From assembly GCA_945887955.1 (NCBI GenBank), contig CAMCZO010000026.1:1-33153 (forward strand): a stretch of DNA of 33,153 bases. Reading direction: 5' to 3'. How positions within the stretch are numbered: the stretch's first letter is position 1; every line of letters starts with the position of its first letter. The notes beneath the pieces are model-generated. The model was not told the DNA's origin. It did not search any database and saw only the letters and a program-made list of their open reading frames with translations. The position numbers and the translations under genes were made by a program. Below, piece after piece: positions 14,530 through 24,704 of this stretch. The DNA is from Chitinophaga pinensis (GTDB lineage Bacteria; Bacteroidota; Bacteroidia; B-17B0; Aurantibacillaceae).

Positions 14530-15054
14530 ATGGATGGTTTTATTGAGATTTTAAAAATAATTTTACCGGCAGTAGCTGTTTTTTTTGCTGCATTTTTAAT
14601 TGTAAAACGTTTTTTAGAAAATGAAGACAAACGTCGCGAACATGATTTAAATAAAGGCAATCAATCAATTACTTCTCCCTTAAGATTACAAGCTTACGAA
14701 AGAATTATTATTTTTCTTGAAAGAATAAATCCAAATTCTTTATTAGTGCGAGTTAATAAAAATGGCATGAATTGTCATCAATTTCATATGGAGTTAATTA
14801 AAACGATTAAAAGCGAATTTGAACACAATTTATCACAACAAATTTATATGAGTCATGCTTCTTGGGAGTTAATTAAAACAACAAAAGAAGAAATTATTAA
14901 ATTAATTAATGTTTCATCTACTAAATTATTGCCAAATGCCACCAGCAATGATTTAGCTATTATGATTTTAAACATTACCGCTAGTTTAGAAAAAAAATTA
15001 CCCAATGATATTGCTATAGAATTTATAAAAAAAGAAGTTCGTAAATTGTTTTAA
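14530..15054 (+). CDS. Conserved Bacteroidota membrane-anchored protein of unknown function
   Basis: A 174-residue protein with one N-terminal membrane helix (about residues 5-27, ILKIILPAVAVFFAAFLIV) followed by a charged stretch and a helical cytoplasmic domain. Recognisable segments include SPLRLQAYERIIIFLERINP, EFEHNLSQQIYMSHASWELIKTTKEE and a C-terminal EFIKKEVRKLF. I recall proteins with these motifs encoded directly upstream of the methylmalonyl-CoA mutase small subunit in many Bacteroidota (a DUF7935-type family), but no function is known. Spacing to mutA is 10 bp, so it is very likely in the same operon. It could be a membrane tether or regulator for the mutase, which is inference from position only. 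Confidence 0.7.
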   Translation: MDGFIEILKIILPAVAVFFAAFLIVKRFLENEDKRREHDLNKGNQSITSPLRLQAYERIIIFLERINPNSLLVRVNKNGMNCHQFHMELIKTIKSEFEHNLSQQIYMSHASWELIKTTKEEIIKLINVSSTKLLPNATSNDLAIMILNITASLEKKLPNDIAIEFIKKEVRKLF

Positions 15055-15064
15055 AAAACGAATT

Positions 15065-16378
15065 ATGCAAAAATTATTTTCTGAATTCTCTCCTTCTTCT
15101 ATTTCTGATTGGAAAAATAAGTTTTTAAACGATATAAAAGAATCTACTTTTGAAAGCTATATTTGGCAAAATGAGAATGGATTTGATATTGAACCCTTTT
15201 ATAATTCAGAAAGCCTTTCTCATTCTTATTTACCCGCTTTTACTCATTCTAATTGGGATGTTTGTGTTAATTCTAGTTCATCCGATTCAAAAACATTAAA
15301 TTCTGAACTGCTAAATCAACTTGCAAGGGGAGCAAATTCTATTTCAATAAATTGTTCAAATATTAATTTAATTCAAGCGCTTGATGGCATCCTTTTAAAT
15401 TATATTCAATCAACATTTTATATCGATAACCAAAGTGCAAGTTCTTTATTTAACTATTTATCTGATCATTATAATTTAAACGAATTAAACATTTCAATTT
15501 TACCAATTTTATTTAATAATGAAAATGATTTAAAAAATTGGGCAAATAACAAGTCGCTTTTTAATGGCTTTGATGGTATAAAAACAATTGGCGTCAATCT
15601 TTATTTGAGTCATAATCAAAACTGTTTAGCTTATTATGAAATTGCTTTAATATTTTCGTCTTTAGTTGAGCAGTTAGAATTTCTTTCTAAAAAGGATAAA
15701 ATTTCAAATTCTAAAATTGTGATTAAAACAGGCGTGAATTCTGATTATTTTATTCAAATAGCAAAATTAAGAGCAATTCGTCGTTTATGGAATAATTTAA
15801 AAATAGTATATAATTGCAACAACGACATTCATTTAATTGTTGAAACAACATTAACAAACAAATCAATTTCAGATAGTTATAATAATTTAATACGTTCTAC
15901 TATCGAATCCATGGCCGCAATTGCTGGGGGCTGCAACGAATTAATTGTTTCAGAATTTGACAGCTTAAACCCAACAGATAAAATTTTATCTGAACGCCTT
16001 GCTGTAAATCAACAACTTATTTTAAAAGACGAATCTTATTTTGATAAAATTGCAGATGTTTCTTGTGGATCTTTTTATATAGAGTCAATTACTGATGCTA
16101 TCGCCTCCAAAGCACTTGAAACTTTTAAAAGATTTGAAAACGAAGGCGGTTATTTTAAATGTATCGAGAAGTCTATTTTTTTTAATGAAATTAACATTCA
16201 AGCCAAGCACCAACAAGATAAAATAAATAATCAAGAGGAATTCTCAGTTGGCGTAAATAGGTTTAAAAATGAGTTGGAAAATTTAGAATTTTCGCCAAAT
16301 CAGATCGAATCACTTTCTAATTTGTGTATTAATAATCCTGGTTTAAATTTTGAACTTAATAATTATTTAAAATCATAA
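15065..16378 (+). CDS. mutA: Methylmalonyl-CoA mutase small (beta) subunit
   Basis: Non-catalytic partner of the B12-dependent mutase that interconverts (R)-methylmalonyl-CoA and succinyl-CoA. The 437 residues align in pattern with the TIM-barrel part of Mut[34 protein letters not shown] near residue 235, [35 protein letters not shown], and a helix [16 protein letters not shown] near the end. The cobalamin-binding motif D-x-H-x-x-G is absent, and the protein stops where the B12-like domain of longer MutA proteins (about 620-640 residues in Propionibacterium) would begin. Such short beta subunits are, from memory, usual in Bacteroidota. Its TAA stop shares one base with the mutB ATG (TAATG), indicating translational coupling and stoichiometric synthesis. 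Confidence 0.9.
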   Translation: MQKLFSEFSPSSISDWKNKFLNDIKESTFESYIWQNENGFDIEPFYNSESLSHSYLPAFTHSNWDVCVNSSSSDSKTLNSELLNQLARGANSISINCSNINLIQALDGILLNYIQSTFYIDNQSASSLFNYLSDHYNLNELNISILPILFNNENDLKNWANNKSLFNGFDGIKTIGVNLYLSHNQNCLAYYEIALIFSSLVEQLEFLSKKDKISNSKIVIKTGVNSDYFIQIAKLRAIRRLWNNLKIVYNCNNDIHLIVETTLTNKSISDSYNNLIRSTIESMAAIAGGCNELIVSEFDSLNPTDKILSERLAVNQQLILKDESYFDKIADVSCGSFYIESITDAIASKALETFKRFENEGGYFKCIEKSIFFNEINIQAKHQQDKINNQEEFSVGVNRFKNELENLEFSPNQIESLSNLCINNPGLNFELNNYLKS

Positions 16379-18510
16379 TGAGAACATCTTTTGAGCATAT
16401 TCAATATTCACCGAAAGGAGAAATTAATATTCCAGCGGAGGAAGTGTTTTTAACTGCGGAAGAAATTGAAATAAAAAAAAACTATCAATTTTCTGATTTA
16501 AATGAAATAGAACACTTAAATTTTTCTGCTGGATTGGCTCCTTTTTTAAGAGGCCCTTATTCTAGCATGTATGTTAAAAACCCCTGGACTATTCGTCAAT
16601 ATGCCGGTTTTAGTACTGCCGAAGATAGTAATGCTTTTTATAAACGAAATTTAGCAGCGGGCCAAAAAGGACTCTCGGTTGCATTCGATTTGGCTACCCA
16701 TCGAGGTTATGATAGCGATAACGAAAGGGTTGAAGGTGATGTTGGAAAAGCTGGCGTAGCTATTGATAGTGTTTTGGATATGAAAATTTTATTTGATGGG
16801 ATTCCATTAGATAAAATGAGTGTGTCAATGACCATGAATGGAGCTGTATTACCAATATTAGCTTTTTATATTGTTGCTGCAAAAGAGCAGGGGGTAGGTT
16901 TAGATAAGTTAACAGGAACTATTCAAAACGATATTTTAAAAGAGTTTATGGTGCGCAATACATACATATATCCACCTAAATGTAGTATGAAAATTATTGC
17001 TGATATTTTTGAGTTTACTTCTAAAAATATGCCAAGTTTTAATTCTATATCTATAAGCGGATATCATATGCAAGAGGCTGGAGCAACTGCCGATATTGAA
17101 TTGGCCTATACTTTGGCAGATGGTTTAGAATATCTTCGAACAGGAGTAAATTCTGGCTTAAACATTGATACTTTTGCGCCTCGATTGTCTTTTTTCTGGG
17201 CCATTGGAATGAATCATTTGATGGAAATTGCTAAAATGAGAGCAGCAAGAATGCTTTGGGCAAAAATTGTAAAACAGTTTGATCCAAAAAATCCAAAGTC
17301 CTTAGCATTAAGAACCCATTGTCAAACTAGCGGATGGAGTTTAACAGAACAAGACCCATTTAATAATATTACTCGCACTACTGTAGAAGCTTTGGCTGCT
17401 GTTATGGGACATACCCAAAGTTTACATACTAATGCTTTTGATGAGGCCATTACATTACCAACCGAATTTAGTGCTCGAATAGCTCGAAATACTCAACTCA
17501 TTTTACAGCACGAAACAAATATTTGTAAAGTGGTTGACCCATGGGGAGGGAGTTATCACTTAGAATTGCTTAGCCAAGAACTAGCTAAAAAAGCATGGGG
17601 TTTAATTGAAGAAATTGAAAGTTTAGGAGGCATGGCTAAGGCCATCGAAACTGGCATACCAAAAATGAGAATTGAAGAGTCTGCCGCCAAAAAACAAGCC
17701 CGAATTGATGGCGGTAAAGATATTATTGTGGGTGTAAATCGTTATCAAATAGATGAACAAAAAATTGTTGAAGTTTTAGATGTTGATAATACAAAAGTTA
17801 GAAGCCAGCAAATTGAGAGATTAAATAAAATGAAAGCTGAGCGAAATCAAAGTAAAGTAAACGAAGCATTAAATGCCATAAGCGAAGCTGCTAAAACCGG
17901 TAAGGGAAATTTGTTAGAACTAACTATTGTTGCAGCCGAATGTAGATGTTCGTTAGGCGAAATATCTTCAGCATTAGAAAAAGTTTACGGAAGATATAAA
18001 GCCCAAATTAAATCAATATCAGGAGTTTATAGTAAAGAAATAAAAATGGATATAAATTTTTTAAAAGCGAAAGAATTGGCAGATTCATTTGCTGTCATGG
18101 ATGGCCGCCGTCCCAGAATTATGATTGCTAAAATGGGACAAGATGGGCATGATCGAGGGGCAAAGGTTATCGCTACCAGTTTTGCTGATATGGGTTTTGA
18201 TGTTGATATTGGTCCACTATTCCAAACGCCTGCCGAAGTTGCTAAGCAAGCAATTGAAAATGACGTGCATATTTTGGGTATTTCGAGTTTAGCTGCTGGC
18301 CACAAAACACTTGTACCTCAGGTGATTAACGAATTAAAAAAATATGGCAGAGAAGATGTGATGATTGTTGCTGGTGGTGTTATTCCGCAACAAGACTACG
18401 ATTTTTTATATAAGGCAGGGGTATCTTTTATTTTCGGTCCAGGAACTGTAATTAGTAAAAGTGCTATTGATATATTGAATAAATTAATAAAAAAAACCAA
18501 TTCAATTTGA
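16378..18510 (+). CDS. mutB: Methylmalonyl-CoA mutase large (alpha, catalytic) subunit
   Basis: Adenosylcobalamin-dependent carbon-skeleton mutase of propionate and branched-chain/odd-chain metabolism. The N-terminal TIM barrel (about residues 40-540) contains [51 protein letters not shown] and [16 protein letters not shown], all hallmarks of the catalytic subunit. The C-terminal B12 domain (about 578-705) has the base-off ligand motif DGHDRG with His591, then [12 protein letters not shown] and GGVIP. The length of 710 residues is typical. It overlaps mutA by one base. The last codons and the stop lie inside a terminator hairpin (18497-18515). No epimerase, propionyl-CoA carboxylase or MeaB chaperone gene is nearby, so these must lie elsewhere. 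Confidence 0.97.
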   Translation: MRTSFEHIQYSPKGEINIPAEEVFLTAEEIEIKKNYQFSDLNEIEHLNFSAGLAPFLRGPYSSMYVKNPWTIRQYAGFSTAEDSNAFYKRNLAAGQKGLSVAFDLATHRGYDSDNERVEGDVGKAGVAIDSVLDMKILFDGIPLDKMSVSMTMNGAVLPILAFYIVAAKEQGVGLDKLTGTIQNDILKEFMVRNTYIYPPKCSMKIIADIFEFTSKNMPSFNSISISGYHMQEAGATADIELAYTLADGLEYLRTGVNSGLNIDTFAPRLSFFWAIGMNHLMEIAKMRAARMLWAKIVKQFDPKNPKSLALRTHCQTSGWSLTEQDPFNNITRTTVEALAAVMGHTQSLHTNAFDEAITLPTEFSARIARNTQLILQHETNICKVVDPWGGSYHLELLSQELAKKAWGLIEEIESLGGMAKAIETGIPKMRIEESAAKKQARIDGGKDIIVGVNRYQIDEQKIVEVLDVDNTKVRSQQIERLNKMKAERNQSKVNEALNAISEAAKTGKGNLLELTIVAAECRCSLGEISSALEKVYGRYKAQIKSISGVYSKEIKMDINFLKAKELADSFAVMDGRRPRIMIAKMGQDGHDRGAKVIATSFADMGFDVDIGPLFQTPAEVAKQAIENDVHILGISSLAAGHKTLVPQVINELKKYGREDVMIVAGGVIPQQDYDFLYKAGVSFIFGPGTVISKSAIDILNKLIKKTNSI

Positions 18511-18523
18511 ATTGGTTTTTTTT
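18488..18523. terminator. Bidirectional intrinsic terminator overlapping the mutB stop
   Basis: Inverted repeat CCAATTCA (18497-18504), loop ATT, TGAATTGG (18508-18515), followed on the + strand by eight T (18516-18523). On the left side the stem is preceded by an A run (18489-18496), which gives a U tract on the minus strand. It sits between the convergent mutB and susD genes and can serve both. The mutB TGA stop is the first three bases of the right arm. Confidence 0.75.
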
Positions 18524-18540
18524 ATAAAAATAATTGCAGT

Positions 18541-19893
18541 TTATTTATATAAATCTACTGGAACAAATAAATCACTTTGTGATTGAACAGGAGTATTAGC
18601 ATTTGAGTTTATCTCTGATTGAGGATATAAGAATCTTCCTGGTAAAGCTGTTCCGTTGTTAACAGGAACGCCGATTAAATTACTAGTTCTTCTAACATCA
18701 TTAAATGCCTCTACCTGACCAAATAAGGAAACATACTTTTCAATTAAAATTTCTTTTAATAAATTAGCAGTTGTGTTTACTTGTGAATCAGTTATAACAT
18801 AAGCATTGTATCCCCCATAATTAGATTCGTGTGCAGCACGAACTAAATTCAAATGCTTCAATGATTCAATATTATTACCTATTCTAGCATAACACTCTGC
18901 TAGTATTAATTGATTTTCGTTATAACCTAACATTTCAAAATTAGAAACAGCATCAAAAATACCACCATACATATTAGGATCTACAGCAGAATAAGGGGCA
19001 TCTGCATCAACTAAGAAATAATGATTAAAACGTTCGCTTTCGTCGGTTTTAATATTTCTTTTATTAATAGATGATGCACTATCAAGCAGGGCGAAAATAT
19101 GCGAGTCTTCACAACTCATATAACCTCCACGATTCCAATCTAAAAAGTCGTAATATAAATTCCAGGCACCAGGCGAAGCTGTTTCATGTTTTGCATAAAA
19201 ATCATTTCCTAAACTTATCCCTTCATTTGCAGCTGCAATAGCTCCTGTATAATCTTTTGAATGTAATAAGGCCCTTGCTTTTAATGTGTATGCCACTTCT
19301 TTCCAAGTGAAGTCACCTGAATAAGCCGATGCATAATTAGAAGAACTTCCCACTTTAGTAATTGCAGAATTCAATAAATCAATACAATATGTATAAACAT
19401 CTGCCATCTTATCATATTTAGGTGTTGGGAAATTTTCATTACATGCTTCTGAAGCCGGAATATTGCCCCATAAAGAAGAAGCAGTTAAAAGTAAATTAGC
19501 TTCTGTGATCATTGCTACTCCTTCTAAAACTTTATCACCATTCGCGCTGGCTTTTGTTTTAATTAATTTACATTGTCCTACTCCATTAGTATATAAATTT
19601 TCCCATGCAGAATTAAAATCTCCAGCATTTACGTTATATTGACCATAGGAAATATACTGACGATCGTAACCAGTAAATTGACCAGCAAAAATACCAGCTA
19701 ATCTGGCGGCTTCGCCTTCATTAAGCATTACATTGGCTAATTGTGCCCCAGTAATCATCAATTTAGCATCAGAATCACTAAATTCGTTAGGGTTTGTTTT
19801 ATTTATTTCATTAATATCTTTTTTACAAGATGTTATTATAAATAGGGGTGCAAAAAACATCCACACTATTATATTTTTTATTATTTTTTTCAT
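18541..19893 (-). CDS. SusD/RagB-family outer-membrane nutrient-binding lipoprotein
   Basis: Surface lipoprotein that lids a SusC-type transporter and captures substrate. The signal peptide ends in the lipobox IITSC (Cys23) followed by KKDINEINKTNPN, typical of SusD. Helical TPR-like segments are visible around residues 40-220 (for example SLWGNIPASEACNENFPTPKYDK and the helix ALLHSKDYTGAIAAANEGI). The C-terminal part has NQLILAECYARIGNNIESLKHLNLVRAA and an ending region LIEKYVSLFGQVEAFNDVRRT, matching RagB/SusD proteins. The 450-residue length is within range. It starts 11 bp after the susC stop. No glycanase, sulfatase, peptidase or regulator adjoins the pair, so the substrate is unknown; peptide or oligosaccharide are both possible. 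Confidence 0.9.
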   Translation of the reverse strand: MKKIIKNIIVWMFFAPLFIITSCKKDINEINKTNPNEFSDSDAKLMITGAQLANVMLNEGEAARLAGIFAGQFTGYDRQYISYGQYNVNAGDFNSAWENLYTNGVGQCKLIKTKASANGDKVLEGVAMITEANLLLTASSLWGNIPASEACNENFPTPKYDKMADVYTYCIDLLNSAITKVGSSSNYASAYSGDFTWKEVAYTLKARALLHSKDYTGAIAAANEGISLGNDFYAKHETASPGAWNLYYDFLDWNRGGYMSCEDSHIFALLDSASSINKRNIKTDESERFNHYFLVDADAPYSAVDPNMYGGIFDAVSNFEMLGYNENQLILAECYARIGNNIESLKHLNLVRAAHESNYGGYNAYVITDSQVNTTANLLKEILIEKYVSLFGQVEAFNDVRRTSNLIGVPVNNGTALPGRFLYPQSEINSNANTPVQSQSDLFVPVDLYK

Positions 19894-19904
19894 GTTATGT
19901 TTTT

Positions 19905-22900
19905 TTAAAAATTTAATTTTAAACTAAAAATATATGATTTGGTTCCTGGATTTGTAAAGTAATCTAATCCTCTACCATTAGAAGTACCAGTTAAATTTAA
20001 TTCAGGATCTACACCTGGGAATTTTGTCCATAACAGAAGATTCCTTCCTGTAAATCCGATGCTTGCTCCTGGTATATGAAGTTTATTTAAAATACTTTTT
20101 GGTAAATTATAGTTAAGACTTATTTCTCGTAATCTGAACCATGAAGCATCTTTAATATAATCTTGTGAAACCGATCCAAACCCACCGCCTAAACCAGTAT
20201 ACCAGCTTTGGTCAAGTAATACCTTTCCACCACCAAAATCTTCTAAATTACCTCTTAGGGTATAAGAGCCATCAGCATTAGCAGTAGTTAATTTATCTAT
20301 AGTTTGTCCGTTGTAGTTTTTAATTTTAGAAGCTTCATCGGCAGTAACTGTAACTTCATTGGCAGTTTCAGGTGTTATTCCAAAATTATTTAACACACCA
20401 TAAGTTCCTGCCCACATTTGTCCACCTTGTGAAGTCTCAAATAAAACATTTAAATTAAAGCCTTTCCAAGATAAATTAGTTCCTATACCAGCGCGATATT
20501 TTGCATTCGGATCGCCTAATACACCTTCAGTTGCAGCAGCTTTTTTAAATCCGTTGGCATCAAGAACTAAATTACCAGAAGCATCTGTTTCCCATTTACC
20601 ACCCCAGAAAACACCTAAAGCTTGTCCGGCTACTGCTCTAGAAGAAGTGCCAGTAAAACCAGATAAGAAAATAGAGTTTACTCCATTAATGTCATCAACT
20701 ATATTTTTGTTTTTACTTATGTTACCGTAAATATTCAAACCTAATTTGTCTGGATTATCTTGATTGTCAATTACTTTTAAATTTAACTCTACTTCAATTC
20801 CTTTATTAGAAATTGTGGCAGCATTATCCCATTTACTGGTAAATCCTGAAGATGCAGGAACATCTACTGCAAAAATAGCTCCTGTAGTTTTATTTTGATA
20901 ATAAGAAGCAGATAATGAAATTTTGTTTTTAAAGAATTTTAAATCAGTTCCAAATTCTAATTCAGTTTTTTGCTCAGGTTTTATATCTGGATTTCCTTGC
21001 ACAGAACTTCTATAAATTGAACCACCAAATTGAGAGCCGTCTAAGGTCTCTCCCCAGCCTGATGCTGAAGATGAATTTATATAATTAGTACTCCATAAAT
21101 AAGCTGGCGGCTCTACCCCAACTAAACCAAAAGAAGACCTTAATTTACCATAGCTTAACACAGCATTACCTTTTAAAATATCTTTGGTAAATTCATATGC
21201 TAAACTAGCGCTCGGGTATGTAAACCTAGATTTAAAAGTACTAGATGCTTCAGAAGCAGCAGTTAGCTGAAAAAATATTTTATCTAAATAATCAATATCT
21301 GTAATTGCATAAATACGATTATTAATTTGGTTCTGAATATTATTAAAAGGATTCTTATTTTCAGAAGTTGAATTAATAAAAGCAAACCTATCTTGATTGT
21401 TTAATATAAATTGACTGGCTGAGCCCCCAATATTATATATACCTCGATTAGTATACAAAAACCCAACAGTTGTATTAATCGTTAAATTGTTATTTACATC
21501 AATAACATTTTTATTATACGCATGAAAACTCAACTCACTTTGTTTAATAAATTCATCTGTAAATGCTCCATTAGCATTACTTCCTGCAGATAAAGTAGGG
21601 AAATAAGTAATACGTCTATCGTTTGATACATCATAACCAGTTCTTACGGTTAAAATTGATTTTTTTGCCCATTCCCAAGTTGCTTCTGGAGTAATAATAA
21701 TACGTGAAACATCGCTAGTATTTGTCTGTTTGTTTAATGTCCAACCTGGATTGTTATAAGTTGGTGCAGCACTTCCCATATAATTACGATAGCCTCTGTG
21801 TGAATTAAACACAGCAACACCGCTTGCATTGTAATAAGTTCCGATATAATCAGTATTATTAAAATCAGGAGAAGTTCTTAGATAGCCTAAATATAAACCA
21901 TCTAAATTAGAACCTTGTTGAATTCTATTAGAATATATTTTAGATAAAAAAGTATTTAATGAGAATTTAAATTTATCATTTAAGTTGTGAGTATAATTTA
22001 AACGACCAGTACTTCTTCTATAATCAGAATTACCATTTAATATACCTTCTTGATTCCAATCTGATAAATTAAAGTAAACAGAACTTTTTTCATTTGCAGA
22101 GGAAATTGAAACATTGTTATTGAAAGTTTTACCTGTTCTAAATACCTGGTCTCTATTAAGATCGTTGTATACTGTTTTATCTCCTTTTTTAAGAATTGGG
22201 CGGTATAATGTATTTTCTTTGTTATAAGTAAAAAAATAGGCGCCATTCATGTTTAATTCATCAGTTCCTGAGCGAGTTTCAATTTTATCACCCCAAGTTC
22301 CTCCAGTATTAGCTTTCCATTTCCCCCCTGTACCCTGGCCAAAAATACTTTGTTTTTCATATTCTTTGTTAACAAAATCCAATCCAAATGAAGAACTAAG
22401 TTCTATATTCATATTGTTTTTTTTATCTGAATATTTACCTTTTTTAGTGGTAACAATAATAACTCCATTTGAAGCTCTTGTTCCCCAGACCGCTGCAGCC
22501 GCCGCACCTTTGAGAACCTCAACATTAGCAATGTCTTGTGGGTTAATATCGTTTAAACGTGATTGTTGAACAACCCCATCAACGCCACCTCCAAAACTCG
22601 AGTTACTCATTGGAACTCCATCTATTACTATTAGGGGTTGTAAATTACCTGTAATGGTACTTTGACCTCTAATTTGAATGAAACCACCAGCGCCAGGATC
22701 ACCAGAGTTTTTAGTTATAGCCAAATTAGAGACTTTACCGGATAAACCTTGAATAAGGCCAGATTCTCCTGAAGAGACAACAGCTTTGCCATTAATTTGA
22801 GAAGTAGAATAACCAATTTTACGTGAGTTTTTTTGCTCGCCAATTGCTGTAATACTTATTTCTTCTAATTGAATACCATCAGATTTTTTTACAATAGTAT

Positions 22901-22985
22901 CATTAGTTTTGTTTTGAGCGTTTATTGTATTGCCCAGAGCGATAATAATCAAGGCAAATAAACCTAATTTTAAATAGTTTATCAT
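19905..22985 (-). CDS. SusC/RagA-family TonB-dependent outer-membrane transporter (short N-terminus)
   Basis: A 1026-residue TonB-dependent transporter. The signal peptide ends near NAQ (residue 24). A short polar stretch leads straight to a TonB-box-like LEEISITAIGEQ and the SusC-specific plug (about 60-185) with GLIQGLSGKVSNLAI, GDPGAGGFIQIRGQSTI, LIVIDGVPM and NVEVLKGAAAAAVWGTRASNGVIIVTTKKGK. The beta-barrel fills the rest and ends in SLKLNF with the final Phe expected for BAM. The carboxypeptidase-regulatory-like beta-sandwich found at the N-terminus of most SusC proteins is missing; upstream in-frame stops exclude a longer start. Partner SusD follows 11 bp later. A single-unit orphan SusCD pair with no local regulator is inferred. 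Confidence 0.92.
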   Translation of the reverse strand: MINYLKLGLFALIIIALGNTINAQNKTNDTIVKKSDGIQLEEISITAIGEQKNSRKIGYSTSQINGKAVVSSGESGLIQGLSGKVSNLAITKNSGDPGAGGFIQIRGQSTITGNLQPLIVIDGVPMSNSSFGGGVDGVVQQSRLNDINPQDIANVEVLKGAAAAAVWGTRASNGVIIVTTKKGKYSDKKNNMNIELSSSFGLDFVNKEYEKQSIFGQGTGGKWKANTGGTWGDKIETRSGTDELNMNGAYFFTYNKENTLYRPILKKGDKTVYNDLNRDQVFRTGKTFNNNVSISSANEKSSVYFNLSDWNQEGILNGNSDYRRSTGRLNYTHNLNDKFKFSLNTFLSKIYSNRIQQGSNLDGLYLGYLRTSPDFNNTDYIGTYYNASGVAVFNSHRGYRNYMGSAAPTYNNPGWTLNKQTNTSDVSRIIITPEATWEWAKKSILTVRTGYDVSNDRRITYFPTLSAGSNANGAFTDEFIKQSELSFHAYNKNVIDVNNNLTINTTVGFLYTNRGIYNIGGSASQFILNNQDRFAFINSTSENKNPFNNIQNQINNRIYAITDIDYLDKIFFQLTAASEASSTFKSRFTYPSASLAYEFTKDILKGNAVLSYGKLRSSFGLVGVEPPAYLWSTNYINSSSASGWGETLDGSQFGGSIYRSSVQGNPDIKPEQKTELEFGTDLKFFKNKISLSASYYQNKTTGAIFAVDVPASSGFTSKWDNAATISNKGIEVELNLKVIDNQDNPDKLGLNIYGNISKNKNIVDDINGVNSIFLSGFTGTSSRAVAGQALGVFWGGKWETDASGNLVLDANGFKKAAATEGVLGDPNAKYRAGIGTNLSWKGFNLNVLFETSQGGQMWAGTYGVLNNFGITPETANEVTVTADEASKIKNYNGQTIDKLTTANADGSYTLRGNLEDFGGGKVLLDQSWYTGLGGGFGSVSQDYIKDASWFRLREISLNYNLPKSILNKLHIPGASIGFTGRNLLLWTKFPGVDPELNLTGTSNGRGLDYFTNPGTKSYIFSLKLNF

Positions 22986-23181
22986 AATTGGATTTTTTTT
23001 AATTAATAATAAATGTTAATTTTTTATAAAATTGAAATTAAAAAATCATATTCACAAACAAAAATTAACAATAAATTAATTTTGAATTTAAATAATTGTT
23101 AGTTATTAACAAAAATTGATAAACTATAATATTTGATTATTTTAATTAATTCTCTAGATTACTAGTTAAAATTGCAATTAG

Positions 23182-23221
23182 AAAAAAAAATGAGATAACT
23201 TATTTTGAATTTTGTTGTCTC
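23182..23221 (-). terminator. Probable intrinsic terminator downstream of accC
   Basis: Read on the minus strand, GAGACAAC and GTTATCTC form an eight-position stem with one internal mismatch and a 14-base loop, followed by A and then a run of nine T (the A run at 23182-23190 on the + strand). It lies 58 bp beyond the accC stop and 200 bp before susC, so it would separate the two minus-strand units. The rest of the 293-bp gap is very AT-rich with no clear TAnnTTTG box for susC. Confidence 0.5.
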
Positions 23222-23278
23222 AAATTGTTTATATCTTTTTTTATAAAAAGATAGTATAAAAAAAATCAAGATGATTTT

Positions 23279-24619
23279 CTAAGCCTTAAAATCCCAGGTT
23301 TCCATAAACTTGGTAGTGTAATTTCCAGCTTTAAAGTCTTCGTTTTGCATTAATTTAATATGAAACGGTATTGTTGTTTTAATACCCTCAATTACATATT
23401 CGCTTAATGCGCGATGCATTTTTGCAATAGCTTCCTCGCGTGTTTGAGCAACAGTTATTAATTTCCCAATCATACTATCGTAATTCGGAGGAATTCTATA
23501 TCCGCTATATACGTGAGAATCAACACGTATGCCATGTCCACCTGGAGTATGAAGTGTAGTGATTAAACCTGGAGAAGGCGTAAAGTTCATAAAAGGATTT
23601 TCTGCATTAATTCGGCACTCTATGGCATGTAATTGCGGGTAATAATTTTTACCAGAAATAGGAACTCCTGCGGCCACTAATATTTGCTCTCGAATTAAAT
23701 CATAATTAATAACCTCTTCGGTAATTGGATGTTCTACTTGAATACGCGTATTCATTTCCATAAAATAGAAATTACGGTGTTTATCTACCAAAAATTCTAC
23801 AGTGCCAACACCTTCGTAAGATATAGATAAGGCCGCTTTAACCGCTGCATTTCCCATAGCTTCACGTAATTCTGGGGTCATAAATGGTGAAGGGGTTTCT
23901 TCAACTAATTTTTGATGACGACGTTGAATACTACAATCGCGCTCGCTTAAGTGACAAGCTTTACCATATTGATCTCCAACAATTTGTATTTCTATATGAC
24001 GAGGTTCTTCTATGTATTTTTCCATATACATGGCTCCATTTCCGAATGCTGCTGTTGCTTCATGAACTGCGCTATCCCAAGCAGTTTGAAATTCTTCTTC
24101 TTTCCAAATAATTCGCATTCCTTTACCTCCGCCACCAGCAGTTGCTTTAATAATTACAGGATACTTTATGCCTTTTGCTAATTTGATGCCTTGTTCTACA
24201 TTTTCTAATAAACCTTCTGATCCCGGAACACAAGGAACTCCAGCAGCTATCATGGTTGATTTAGCGTTGCTTTTATCTCCCATTTTATTTATCATTTCGG
24301 GAGATGCACCAATAAACTTTATATTATTTTGATGACAAATTTCAGAAAAACGAGCATTTTCACTTAAAAAACCATATCCAGGGTGTATAGCATCAGAATT
24401 TGTAATTTCGGCGGCCGCAATAATATTGGCCATATTCAAATAACTATCTTTACTTGGAGGGGGGCCTATACAAACTGCTTCATCTGCAAATTTAACATGT
24501 AAAGAATCTTTATCGGCTGTAGAATAAACTGCCACAGTTTTTATACCCATTTCTCGGCAAGTACGAATAATTCTTAAAGCAATTTCGCCTCGATTAGCGA
24601 TTAATATTTTTTTAAACAT
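23279..24619 (-). CDS. accC: Biotin carboxylase subunit of acetyl-CoA carboxylase
   Basis: ATP-grasp enzyme that carboxylates biotin on AccB with bicarbonate, the first half-reaction of malonyl-CoA synthesis. The N-terminal domain opens [19 protein letters not shown]. The glycine-rich ATP loop is [12 protein letters not shown] near residue 160. [16 protein letters not shown] lies near 228, and Glu288 in [13 protein letters not shown] matches the numbering of the E. coli enzyme. [10 protein letters not shown] is also present. The length of 446 residues is standard. It lies 85 bp downstream of accB on the same strand, the usual accBC order. AccA and AccD are not in the window. It could alternatively serve another biotin-dependent carboxylase, but the 157-residue AccB partner fits acetyl-CoA carboxylase. 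Confidence 0.95.
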   Translation of the reverse strand: MFKKILIANRGEIALRIIRTCREMGIKTVAVYSTADKDSLHVKFADEAVCIGPPPSKDSYLNMANIIAAAEITNSDAIHPGYGFLSENARFSEICHQNNIKFIGASPEMINKMGDKSNAKSTMIAAGVPCVPGSEGLLENVEQGIKLAKGIKYPVIIKATAGGGGKGMRIIWKEEEFQTAWDSAVHEATAAFGNGAMYMEKYIEEPRHIEIQIVGDQYGKACHLSERDCSIQRRHQKLVEETPSPFMTPELREAMGNAAVKAALSISYEGVGTVEFLVDKHRNFYFMEMNTRIQVEHPITEEVINYDLIREQILVAAGVPISGKNYYPQLHAIECRINAENPFMNFTPSPGLITTLHTPGGHGIRVDSHVYSGYRIPPNYDSMIGKLITVAQTREEAIAKMHRALSEYVIEGIKTTIPFHIKLMQNEDFKAGNYTTKFMETWDFKA

Positions 24620-24704
24620 CCTTGTAAAATTTTAATTAATACTTTTTATTTAAGTATACTTTAAATACACTAATTTATGGCATTTTAAACTAAAACCTAT
24701 TGAT

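Noticed and set aside
15055..15064. Cobalamin riboswitch for the mutAB operon
   Set aside because: The mutA leader is 10 bp, and the spacer before 14530 has no recognisable B12-box sequence.
22249..22569. 106-codon open frame antisense to susC
   Set aside because: It mirrors conserved plug-domain codons of susC and has no start context or homology I recognise.
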